Shown here: in pieces, positions 6,053-12,662 of the stretch
Position numbering within the stretch: position 1 is the stretch's first letter
Layout of the letters: each line of letters opens with the position of its first letter
NCBI GenBank assembly: GCA_900769115.1
Contig: CAAGFJ010000058.1
Span: forward strand, 1-12,662
Length of the DNA: 12,662 nucleotides
Origin: Lachnospiraceae bacterium
GTDB taxonomy: Bacteria; Bacillota; Clostridia; Lachnospirales; Lachnospiraceae
Direction: 5' to 3'
Notes under the pieces: generated by a model
What the model saw: the letters and a program-made list of their open reading frames with translations, nothing else
Told to the model about the DNA's origin: nothing
Databases searched by the model: none
Program-made: the position numbers and the translations under genes

Positions 6053-8206
6053 ATGAAAGACAAGATTTTTGGTGTGTTACAAAGAGTGGGAAGATCATTT
6101 ATGCTTCCAATCGCAATTCTTCCGGTTGCAGGATTACTATTAGGATTAGGTAGTTCATTTACGAATGCTACTATGTTAGAGACGTATAATCTGACAAAGA
6201 TTATGGGTGAAGGAACCATATTGAATGCCATTTTTCAGGTAATGAGCGATGCAGGTAATATTGTATTTGCTAATCTGCCGATCATATTTGCTATGGGCGT
6301 TGCAATCGGTATGGCAAAGAAAGAGAAAGAGGTCGCAGCATTAGCAGCAGCGATTGCATTCTTTATTATGCATGCGTCGATCAGTGCCATGATCAATATC
6401 AATGGTGGCGCTGAGAAGATGTTGGAGGGTGCAACAACTTCTGTGTGTGGAATTACTTCTTTGCAGATGGGTGTATTTGGTGGTATTATCGTAGGCTTAG
6501 GTGTTGCAGCACTCCACAACAAGTATTATAAGATTGAACTGCCACAGGTGCTATCCTTCTTTGGGGGTACCCGCTTTGTTCCAATTATCAGTGCACTGGT
6601 ATATACCTTTGTTGGTATCCTGATGTTCTTTATCTGGCCGGTGATCCAGCAGGGAATCTACGCAGTTGGTAATGTAGTATTGAATTCCGGTTATGCAGGA
6701 ACATGGATATACGGTTTTATGGAAAGAATCTTAATTCCATTTGGTCTTCACCATGTATTCTATCTTCCATTCTGGCAGACAGGTGTTGGCGGAACAATGG
6801 AAGTGGCAGGACAGATGATAGAAGGTGCACAGAATATCTTTTTTGCACAGTTAGCAGATCCAAGTGTAGAGCATTTTGCAGTATCTGCAACCCGTTTTAT
6901 GTCCGGTAAGTTCCCTCTTATGATCTTTGGTCTTCCGGGAGCAGCCCTGGCTATGTATAAGACAGCCAAAGAGGACAAAAAGAAAGAGGTTGGTGGTCTG
7001 TTATTATCTGCAGCTCTTACCTCTATGCTGACAGGTATTACAGAGCCATTGGAGTTTACTTTCCTTTTTGTGGCACCTGTACTTTATGGAATTCATTGTG
7101 TATTTGCAGGACTTGCATATATGTTAATGCATATATTTAATGTTGGTGTTGGTATGACATTTTCCGGCGGCTTGATTGACATGACTTTATTTGGTATAAT
7201 GCAAGGAAATGCAAAGACAAACTGGATCTGGATTGTAATTGTTGGTGTTGTTTACTTTGTTGTATATTATTTCTTGTTCAGTTTCCTGATTCGTAAGATG
7301 GATCTGAAGACTCCGGGACGTGGAGAAGAGGATGAGGAAGTGAAGCTTTACCGCAGAAGTGATGTGGAGGCAAAGAAGAACGGAGAAGGTGCAGCAACAG
7401 ATACATTGTCAGCAGAAGATGCGGTATCTGTAGCAATCTGTAATGGCCTTGGTGGCAAGAAGAATATCTCGGATGTGGATTGTTGTGCAACCAGACTGCG
7501 CTGTACGGTATATAAACCGGAGCTGGTAAGTGATACCATGTTGAAGGCAACCGGAGCATCCGGTGTGGTACACAAAGGTAATGGGGTACAGATCATTTAT
7601 GGTCCTAAGGTTACAGTGATCAAGTCTAACTTAGAAGATTATTTAGAAGTTGCACCGAATGAAGAATATGTAGCAGAAGATAAGACAGATACAACAACAG
7701 ATACAGCGGTAGAAGACAAGGCGCCTACAGATGAGAAGGTTGTGAAGACGGTTATGATCTCCAGCCCGATCACAGGGGAAGCGGTAGAGCTTTCCGAGAC
7801 ACCAGATGAAGTATTTTCGAATAAGATGTTAGGAGACGGTGCAGCAGTAACACCGGTAGATAATATTGTGAGGGCACCGGAGGATGGAGAAGTCGCATTT
7901 GTATTCGATACAAAGCATGCGATCGGCTTCATGACAGAAAGTGGAATCAGTCTTTTGATCCATGTAGGTATTGATACGGTGAAGTTAGATGGACAGGGAT
8001 TTGAGGTCTTTGTAGAGAATGGACAGAAGGTCAAGAAGGGGGAACCGATGATGAAATTAGATCTGGATTTCCTGAAAACGCACGCCCCTTCTATTATGTC
8101 ACCGGTAATCTGTTCAGAGATGGAGGACAACCAGAAAGTCCGTGTAGTGAAGACTGGAGACATTCAGGCTGGAGAGACCTTGTTTGCGGTTGATTTTTAC
8201 GAATAG
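6053..8206 (+). CDS. ptsG: PTS glucose-family transporter EIICBA
   Basis: A 717-aa fused sugar permease and phosphotransferase in the inner membrane that imports and phosphorylates a hexose (glucose or a related glucoside) using phospho-HPr. Order is IIC (about 1-415: VLQRVGRSFMLPIAILPVAG start, FGLHHVFYLPFW and GITEPLEFTFLF motifs), IIB (about 440-525) and IIA (about 565-717). IIB has DCCATRLR, where Cys478 aligns with the phosphorylated Cys and Cys477 is an extra neighbour. IIA has His622 (DTKHAIGF) and the active His637 (LLIHVGID), with the 15-residue spacing seen in IIA-Glc. The linker 535-560 is Thr/Asp/Glu-rich. ATG at 6053 has AAAAGGAG at 7 nt. Regulation is probably by antitermination in the leader, with the antiterminator gene 36 nt downstream. 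The substrate is inferred: maltose/glucose-type members are close, so the symbol is tentative. Confidence 0.92.
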   Translation: MKDKIFGVLQRVGRSFMLPIAILPVAGLLLGLGSSFTNATMLETYNLTKIMGEGTILNAIFQVMSDAGNIVFANLPIIFAMGVAIGMAKKEKEVAALAAAIAFFIMHASISAMININGGAEKMLEGATTSVCGITSLQMGVFGGIIVGLGVAALHNKYYKIELPQVLSFFGGTRFVPIISALVYTFVGILMFFIWPVIQQGIYAVGNVVLNSGYAGTWIYGFMERILIPFGLHHVFYLPFWQTGVGGTMEVAGQMIEGAQNIFFAQLADPSVEHFAVSATRFMSGKFPLMIFGLPGAALAMYKTAKEDKKKEVGGLLLSAALTSMLTGITEPLEFTFLFVAPVLYGIHCVFAGLAYMLMHIFNVGVGMTFSGGLIDMTLFGIMQGNAKTNWIWIVIVGVVYFVVYYFLFSFLIRKMDLKTPGRGEEDEEVKLYRRSDVEAKKNGEGAATDTLSAEDAVSVAICNGLGGKKNISDVDCCATRLRCTVYKPELVSDTMLKATGASGVVHKGNGVQIIYGPKVTVIKSNLEDYLEVAPNEEYVAEDKTDTTTDTAVEDKAPTDEKVVKTVMISSPITGEAVELSETPDEVFSNKMLGDGAAVTPVDNIVRAPEDGEVAFVFDTKHAIGFMTESGISLLIHVGIDTVKLDGQGFEVFVENGQKVKKGEPMMKLDLDFLKTHAPSIMSPVICSEMEDNQKVRVVKTGDIQAGETLFAVDFYE

Positions 8207-8242
8207 GAAGAGTGCTTATATCAGATAAGCAGGGGGATGCAT

Positions 8243-9082
8243 ATGTATCGAGTAGAGAAAGTATTGAACCATAACGCAGTGATCGCTATTTCTGACGAGT
8301 CACATGGAGAATATCTGCTTATGGGTAAGGGAATTGGATTTGGCAGGAAGATCAATGAACGTATGGAAACAAGAGATACCGATACGGTATATTCTTTGCA
8401 GGAGAAGACGGAACGGGGTGATTCCGGAACTCTTGCAAAGTCTATCTCCCCGGTCTGCTTAGAGATTGCAGATGAGGTGTTGCAGCAGGCAGGTAAGAAC
8501 TTTGGAAAGGTCGATCGGAATATGCTCTTTCCGATGGCGGACCATATTGAGTTTGCAGTGAAGCGGATACAGAATCATGAAGAGATCCGGAATCCGTTGA
8601 CGGATGATATCCGCGTGTTGTTTCATGCAGAGTATAAGACGGCGATGTGTATCCAGGATATCTTACAGCAACGGCTTAACATTCAGATGGATGAAGATGA
8701 GATTGGGTATATTGCTTTGCATATTCATTCTGCTATTGAGGATGAGCAGGTTTCCCAGGCAATGCAGCTGGCACAGGCAGTTCGCAAATGCGTTGCGTTG
8801 GTGGAAGAACAGATTGGGAAACCGATCGATGTGTTATCTTTATCCTATAATCGATTGATGAATCATATTCGTTATATGATAGTGCGTGTGATGAAGGGGG
8901 AAGAACTCAAAGTCAGTATGAATGATTATATGGAATTGAAGTTCCCGCAGTCATTTTCTATGGCACAGATTGTATGTGATCAGGTAAGCCATGATCTGCG
9001 TAAGCAGTTAAGTGAGACAGAGATCGGGTATCTTGCTATGCATATTGAACGGGTAACGAGTGCAGAGCTTGGCAAAGAATAG
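8243..9082 (+). CDS. BglG/LicT/GlcT-family PRD transcription antiterminator
   Basis: RNA-binding antiterminator of 279 aa controlled by PTS phosphorylation. The N-terminal CAT domain (about 1-55; NHNAVIAIS and GKGIGFGRK) binds RAT hairpins in leader mRNA. Two PRD domains follow, with four conserved histidines at 101 (DHIEF), 160 (ALHIHS), 208 (NHIRY) and 267 (AMHIE), matching the positions of the regulatory histidines in LicT closely. In this family the EII phosphorylates PRD1 to inactivate, and HPr phosphorylates PRD2 to activate in some members. The ATG at 8237 abuts the AGGGGG site (8231-8236), so the ATG at 8243, with 6-nt spacing, is the preferred start. It sits 36 nt after the EIICBA gene and most likely controls the leader terminator ahead of it, which makes a feedback unit. 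Confidence 0.92.
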   Translation: MYRVEKVLNHNAVIAISDESHGEYLLMGKGIGFGRKINERMETRDTDTVYSLQEKTERGDSGTLAKSISPVCLEIADEVLQQAGKNFGKVDRNMLFPMADHIEFAVKRIQNHEEIRNPLTDDIRVLFHAEYKTAMCIQDILQQRLNIQMDEDEIGYIALHIHSAIEDEQVSQAMQLAQAVRKCVALVEEQIGKPIDVLSLSYNRLMNHIRYMIVRVMKGEELKVSMNDYMELKFPQSFSMAQIVCDQVSHDLRKQLSETEIGYLAMHIERVTSAELGKE

Positions 9083-9146
9083 GGAAAGAAATATACATGG
9101 TGAAGATTGCATGTTTACAAGATAGTGAGTAATATGTTATATATAT

Positions 9147-9152
9147 TATAAT
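9147..9152 (+). promoter_or_regulatory. -10 box of the riboswitch-ATPase transcript
   Basis: A perfect TATAAT lies in an AT-rich stretch, with a start expected near 9159, just ahead of the riboswitch P1 stem. The -35 region is poor (TAGTGA, 9123-9128, at 18 bp). TTTACA (9114-9119) with TATATA (9138-9143) is an alternative. No terminator was seen between the antiterminator gene and this site, so read-through is also possible. Confidence 0.5.
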
Positions 9153-9169
9153 AGAATTCATAGAATACC

Positions 9170-9277
9170 TTGCAAAGAGGGAGTAGTTGCATACCAGATG
9201 GTATGTTGCAGGATTTCGTCAGTACGGCAGATTGCCCGGAACCTGTGAAACAGAACATGTTTAACGAGACTTTTTGT
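9170..9277 (+). promoter_or_regulatory. yybP-ykoY family Mn2+ riboswitch aptamer
   Basis: The conserved motifs of this class are in order: GGGAGTAG (9179-9186, loop L1), CGTCAGTAC (9217-9225, loop L3) and a 3' ACGAGAC (9264-9270). P1 is GCAAAGAG (9172-9179) with CTTTTTGT (9270-9277). Other helices are GCATACC/GGTATGT (9189-9195 with 9200-9206), CAGG/CCTG (9209-9212 with 9242-9245) and GGCA/TGCC (9226-9229 with 9233-9236). This class binds Mn2+ where L1 and L3 dock, and it often precedes P-type cation ATPases, as here. P1 formation uses nucleotides of the following terminator's 5' arm, which predicts an ON switch with Mn2+. Confidence 0.9.
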
Positions 9278-9309
9278 GTACATAGTTGTGTGCACAAAGA
9301 GTCTTTTTT
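9267..9309 (+). terminator. riboswitch-controlled intrinsic terminator
   Basis: The left arm 9267-9282 (AGACTTTTTGTGTACA) pairs along 16 positions with the right arm 9289-9304, including two wobble pairs, around the loop TAGTTG. A run of T residues follows (9304-9309). The first half of the left arm is the same sequence that closes riboswitch P1, so aptamer and terminator are mutually exclusive. It lies between promoter and start codon, with no coding sequence ahead of it in the transcript. Confidence 0.9.
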
Positions 9310-9345
9310 CATTATGGTGCAGGGTTAGAAAGGAAGGGATACATT

Positions 9346-11958
9346 ATGAAGCAGGTATATCAGATGGAATTGGATGAAGTATTTGAGCGCATGGAGACAG
9401 ATGAAAAAGGTCTTACAATAGGAGAGGTTAGATCGAGATTAGAAAAATATGGGGAAAATGCGTTACAGGAGGGAAGAAAAAAAACGGCACTGGTTGTTTT
9501 TCTTGAGCAGTTTAAAGATCTGCTGGTTCTTATACTCATGATTGCCGCAATAATATCGATGATGTCCGGTAATGTAGAAAGTACGATTGTTATCTTTGTG
9601 GTAATCGTATTAAATGCGATTCTCGGAACGGTGCAATATGTCAAAGCAGAGAAATCTCTGGATTCTCTGAAAGCCTTGTCTTCGCCGTGTGCTAAGGTGA
9701 TCCGGGATGGGGAAAAGATGGAGATTCCTTCAAAAGATGTTGTGCCGGGAGATATTGTGTTGTTAGAGGCAGGAGATATGGTTGTTGCAGATGGGAGGAT
9801 ATTTAACAACTATTCCTTGCAGGTAAATGAAAGTGCATTGACAGGAGAATCCACCAATGTGGATAAGATTGACTATCGGTTAGAAGAAGAGGTTCCATTA
9901 GCTGACCGGATTAATATGGTCTATTCAGGAACACTTGTCACCTATGGCAGAGCAGAAGTTGTTGTGACAGCAACCGGTATGAACACGGAGATGGGTAAGA
10001 TCGCAGATCTTATGAACGGGGCGAAGGATAAGAAGACACCATTGCAGAAAAGTATGGATGATTTCAGCAAGAAACTGGCAATGGTGATCATTGTGATCTG
10101 TGTTTGTGTATTTGTATTACAGCTTTATCAGAAAATGACAGTTCTGGATGCATTGATGTTTGCTGTGGCATTGGCTGTAGCAGCAATACCGGAAGCGTTA
10201 AGTTCTATTATTACGATCGTGCAGGCGATGGGAACACAGAAAATGGCGGCACAGGGAGCCATTATGAAGGAGCTGAAAGCGGTGGAGAGCCTGGGATGTG
10301 TGTCGGTAATCTGTTCGGATAAGACCGGTACATTGACGCAGAATAAGATGACGGTGACCAATTTGTATATAGAAGGAAAAGAACTTGTTCCAGAGGAATT
10401 AGAGCTGCACAAACAAAGTCATCGGTATCTGCTCTATAATGCTATATTGAATAATGATTCTTCTATGCAGGGAGAAAAAGAAATTGGTGATCCGACAGAG
10501 GCATGTCTGCTCACGATGGCAAGAACAGCCTTTCGGCATACATCTTTTGAGATACAAGAGGAGAATGTACGGCAAATGATGCCGAGATTAGCGGAACTTC
10601 CATTTGATTCCGATCGGAAAATGATGAGTACCCAATATCTGGTTCACGGGGTGCATACTGTTTTTACAAAAGGAGCATTAGATGTATTGCTGCCAAGAAT
10701 CACAGGAATCCTAACAGAGGATGGCGTGATGGCAATTACTAATGAGCAGCGCAATGCGATTTTGCAACAAAATGAAGCCTTTTCGCAGAATGGTCTTCGT
10801 GTACTGGCATTTGTATACAAAGAGGTATCGGCAGAGGATCCATTGTGCGTGGAAGCAGAACAGGATTATATTTTTATCGGGTTAGTGGCTATGATGGATC
10901 CGCCAAGAAAGGAATCGATGCAGGCGGTTGCAGATGCGGAATCAGCAGGAATCCGAACCATAATGATCACAGGGGATCACAAAGTAACAGCGACGGCAAT
11001 TGCCAAACAGATTGGAATATGGAAAGAAGGAGATATGACAGTAACCGGGCAGGAATTAGATGATATGACGGAAGAAGATCTTGAACAGGTGCTTTCCAGA
11101 ATATCGGTGTATGCAAGAGTATCTCCGGAGAATAAGATCCGGATTGTGGATGCCTGGCAGAAAAATGGTTCTGTGGTTGCTATGACAGGGGATGGCGTAA
11201 ATGATGCTCCGGCACTTAAGAAAGCAGATATTGGTGTGGCAATGGGGATTACAGGAACAGAAGTATCAAAGGATGCAGCGGCAATGATTCTTTCAGATGA
11301 TAATTTTGCAACGATTATGAAGGCAGTGAGCAATGGACGAAGTGTGTATCGGAATATTCAGAATGCCATTCAGTTTCTGCTTTCCGGTAATATGGCGGGA
11401 ATTTTAACTGTGTTGTACTGTTGTTTTGCAACCCTTCCGGCACCATTTGCACCGGTACATCTGCTGTTTATTAACCTGCTTACGGATTCTCTGCCGGCAT
11501 TAGCGATTGGAATGGAAGCTGTGGATAAAGATTTATTGAAGGAGCAGCCAAGGAATACGAAAGAAGGAATTATGACACGACAATTTGTATCGCATTTATT
11601 TGGCTATGGTTTTATGATTGCTATTGTTACGATTGCGGCATTTTATGCAGGACTGCAGGAAGGAACAGCATATGCAAGTACGATGGCATTTGCAACATTG
11701 ACACTTGCCAGATTGTTTCATGGATTTAATTGTCGGGGACGCCGTTCGCTTGCACGGCTTGGAATGTTCAGTAATCCATGGAGTATGGGAGCATTCGGGA
11801 TTGGAGTACTGTTACTTAGCTGTGTAATCGGTATCCCGTTCCTGCGGGAAATGTTTGCAGTAGCGGTTCTTACGCTTCCTCAGATTGGTACGATCGTGAT
11901 GCTGGCGATTCTGCCTACCATATGTATTCAATTGACAAGAGTGATGTTGGGAAAATAA
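9346..11958 (+). CDS. P-type cation-transporting ATPase (P2A, PMR1/SERCA-like), probable Mn2+/Ca2+ exporter
   Basis: An 870-aa P2-type ATPase. The N-terminal cation-ATPase region (about 1-60) is followed by the A-domain TGES (166-169), M4 IPEALS (Glu283), phosphorylation Asp325 in CSDKTGTLT, the nucleotide-binding FTKGA, MDPPRKE and ITGDH, the hinge TGDGVND (614-620), and M6 INLLTDSLPAL (Asn710, Asp714). In M5 the sequence is LLSGNMAGI: Asn682 is kept but Gly685 replaces the SERCA site-I Glu, while the site-II residues (Glu283, Asn710, Asp714) are present. That predicts one transported ion per cycle, as in PMR1/SPCA-type pumps. A GTG-started extension from 9286 would run through the terminator, so the ATG at 9346 with AGGAAGGG (9331-9338) is chosen. 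The Mn2+ riboswitch upstream points to manganese efflux, with Ca2+ also possible. Monocistronic, ending at a strong terminator. Confidence 0.95.
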   Translation: MKQVYQMELDEVFERMETDEKGLTIGEVRSRLEKYGENALQEGRKKTALVVFLEQFKDLLVLILMIAAIISMMSGNVESTIVIFVVIVLNAILGTVQYVKAEKSLDSLKALSSPCAKVIRDGEKMEIPSKDVVPGDIVLLEAGDMVVADGRIFNNYSLQVNESALTGESTNVDKIDYRLEEEVPLADRINMVYSGTLVTYGRAEVVVTATGMNTEMGKIADLMNGAKDKKTPLQKSMDDFSKKLAMVIIVICVCVFVLQLYQKMTVLDALMFAVALAVAAIPEALSSIITIVQAMGTQKMAAQGAIMKELKAVESLGCVSVICSDKTGTLTQNKMTVTNLYIEGKELVPEELELHKQSHRYLLYNAILNNDSSMQGEKEIGDPTEACLLTMARTAFRHTSFEIQEENVRQMMPRLAELPFDSDRKMMSTQYLVHGVHTVFTKGALDVLLPRITGILTEDGVMAITNEQRNAILQQNEAFSQNGLRVLAFVYKEVSAEDPLCVEAEQDYIFIGLVAMMDPPRKESMQAVADAESAGIRTIMITGDHKVTATAIAKQIGIWKEGDMTVTGQELDDMTEEDLEQVLSRISVYARVSPENKIRIVDAWQKNGSVVAMTGDGVNDAPALKKADIGVAMGITGTEVSKDAAAMILSDDNFATIMKAVSNGRSVYRNIQNAIQFLLSGNMAGILTVLYCCFATLPAPFAPVHLLFINLLTDSLPALAIGMEAVDKDLLKEQPRNTKEGIMTRQFVSHLFGYGFMIAIVTIAAFYAGLQEGTAYASTMAFATLTLARLFHGFNCRGRRSLARLGMFSNPWSMGAFGIGVLLLSCVIGIPFLREMFAVAVLTLPQIGTIVMLAILPTICIQLTRVMLGK

Positions 11959-11966
11959 GAGAAATA

Positions 11967-12001
11967 GAAAATGACACCGTTAATCAGCCGGTGTCATTTT
12001 C
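11967..12001. terminator. bidirectional terminator between convergent genes
   Basis: GAAAATGACACCG (11967-11979) is perfectly complementary to CGGTGTCATTTTC (11989-12001), a 13-bp stem with a 9-nt loop. A- and T-rich ends on both sides supply a U-tract for each direction. It ends the ATPase transcript and, read from the other strand, that of the MarR-family gene, whose last codons form one arm. Confidence 0.88.
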
Positions 12002-12429
12002 TGCATGAGAGCTATAATGTTATGCAGGGAATCAATAAAGATCTGCTTTTCATCATCGGATAATGTGGAGAGAGAAGCGGTAAATCGTTTGCGATATTCC
12101 TGTTTTAATTTGGTTAAAAGCTGGATGCCGGAATTCGACAGACTGACATCTAATTGTCTGCGGTTGGTATCGTGCGTGCTGCGAAAAATGAGCTGACGTT
12201 CGGCAAGTGGGGCAACCGCCCTTGTTGCCTGTTCACGGGAAATACATAGCTTGTCTGCTAACTGGCTCATTGACAGGCTCGAAGTGGCTGACAGGATAAG
12301 CAGGATTCGCAATTGTGTCTTGGTAATCTGGATTTCCTTTAATTCTGTGAAATTATTAAAATATTGAAAATAACTGGGAAGCAGTTCTAAAAGTGAGAGA
12401 ATTGCTTCCTCTTCGTTATGTTGCTTCAT
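11980..12429 (-). CDS. MarR-family transcriptional regulator
   Basis: A winged-helix regulator of about 149 aa. The N-terminal helices (about 5-45, aromatic-rich YFQYFNNF) and C-terminal helices form the dimer. The central wHTH contains ITKTQLRILLIL, LSMSQLADKLCISREQATRAVAPL (recognition region) and the wing STHDTNRRQLDVSLSNSG, with the family-typical D-x-R-R. MarR proteins usually repress their own or a divergent gene and respond to small aromatic ligands or oxidation; a Cys in the recognition region is visible, but redox sensing is only a guess. Longer in-frame ATGs at 12498 and 12468 fall in or ahead of a consensus promoter on this strand, so they are rejected. ATG 12429 gives the family length. 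A TTG at 12435 has better spacing (7 nt) to AAAGGA (12443-12448) and may be the true start. Confidence 0.9.
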   Translation of the reverse strand: MKQHNEEEAILSLLELLPSYFQYFNNFTELKEIQITKTQLRILLILSATSSLSMSQLADKLCISREQATRAVAPLAERQLIFRSTHDTNRRQLDVSLSNSGIQLLTKLKQEYRKRFTASLSTLSDDEKQIFIDSLHNIIALMQKMTPAD

Positions 12430-12466
12430 TTGCAATAGACCATCCTTTGTTCTGTTATCACATTTC

Positions 12467-12495
12467 ATTATATGAAAATTTATCTGGAAATTCAA
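12467..12495 (-). promoter_or_regulatory. promoter of the MarR-family gene
   Basis: On the minus strand, TTGAAT (12495-12490) and TATAAT (12472-12467) are separated by 17 bp. Transcription would start near 12460, about 25-30 nt before the TTG 12435 or ATG 12429. This excludes the upstream in-frame ATGs as starts in this transcript, since one of them overlaps the -10 box itself. Confidence 0.75.
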
Positions 12496-12549
12496 CATGG
12501 ATTGTTGGAATTTTGGAGCTTTAAATGAAAAAGTAACTGCTAGTACATA

Positions 12550-12578
12550 TTGACACTTGTGATTCTAAATCTTAAAAT
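12550..12578 (+). promoter_or_regulatory. divergent promoter reading out of the window
   Basis: A perfect TTGACA (12550-12555) and TAAAAT (12573-12578) stand at 17 bp. It points away from the MarR-family gene towards a gene beyond the right edge. No start codon with a plausible RBS follows before the window ends, so a leader of at least about 75 nt is implied. Confidence 0.7.
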
Positions 12579-12587
12579 GAGATAAAA

Positions 12588-12597
12588 TAGAGCTCTA
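12588..12597. promoter_or_regulatory. candidate regulator operator (palindrome)
   Basis: TAGAGCTCTA is a perfect 10-bp palindrome lying at the expected start point of the outward promoter. A related sequence, GGAGCTTTAAA (12515-12525), lies upstream of the marR promoter. Such placement would suit repression by the MarR-family protein, but these sites are short and could arise by chance. Confidence 0.25.
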
Positions 12598-12662
12598 AAA
12601 GGGCGTATTATTTTTTGAAATATAAAAAAAGCTATTATTTTGCATGATTTCTGGGCATAACT

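Noticed and set aside
7639..8163. 174-codon minus-strand ORF inside the EIICBA gene
   Set aside because: Antisense to the IIA domain, Ser/Thr/Pro-rich low-complexity translation, no RBS; a shadow frame of a well-conserved gene.
12644..12662. ATG near the right edge that could begin a gene
   Set aside because: No Shine-Dalgarno sequence precedes it and only six codons are visible.

Overview
The window looks like a chromosomal segment of a low-to-mid GC Gram-positive anaerobe, most likely family Lachnospiraceae (Clostridia). This is inferred from the strong AGGAGG-type ribosome-binding sites, consensus sigma-A-like promoters, the VanR/VanS-like two-component pair with a degenerate G1 box, a YfhO-type envelope protein, and the style of the PTS, antiterminator and P-type ATPase genes. 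The genus cannot be fixed from the sequence alone. No insertion sequence, phage gene, CRISPR array, tRNA or rRNA was seen.

Layout. (1) 1-1105: a GC-rich, dyad-rich non-coding block (about 41-152), a consensus promoter, a 139-aa two-TM protein of unknown function, two very small membrane proteins (48 and 40 aa) with good Shine-Dalgarno sites, and a terminator. (2) 1162-5848: four TTAAGA-like repeats at 11-12 bp spacing, then an operon of an OmpR-family response regulator, a four-TM histidine kinase and a large YfhO-family membrane protein, with a 7-nt gap between the first two and a 28-nt overlap between the last two. (3) 5845-9082: a promoter overlapping the end of yfhO, a leader with a strong terminator and a possible antiterminator (RAT-like) structure, a glucose-family PTS EIICBA, and a LicT/GlcT-type PRD antiterminator. 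(4) 9147-11958: a yybP-ykoY (Mn2+) riboswitch whose P1 stem competes with a terminator, then a PMR1/SERCA-like P-type cation ATPase. (5) 11967-12662: a bidirectional terminator, a convergent MarR-family regulator with its own promoter, and a divergent consensus promoter reading out of the window.

How the genes work together. Three separate RNA- or DNA-level control circuits are legible. The two-component system probably activates its own operon through the tandem repeats and so sets the level of an envelope glycosylation protein (YfhO). The PRD antiterminator probably senses PTS phosphorylation and opens the terminator ahead of the sugar transporter gene next to it. The Mn2+ riboswitch probably switches on the P-type ATPase as a manganese (and/or calcium) efflux pump. 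The two short-protein genes and the 139-aa protein are the least explained part of the window.
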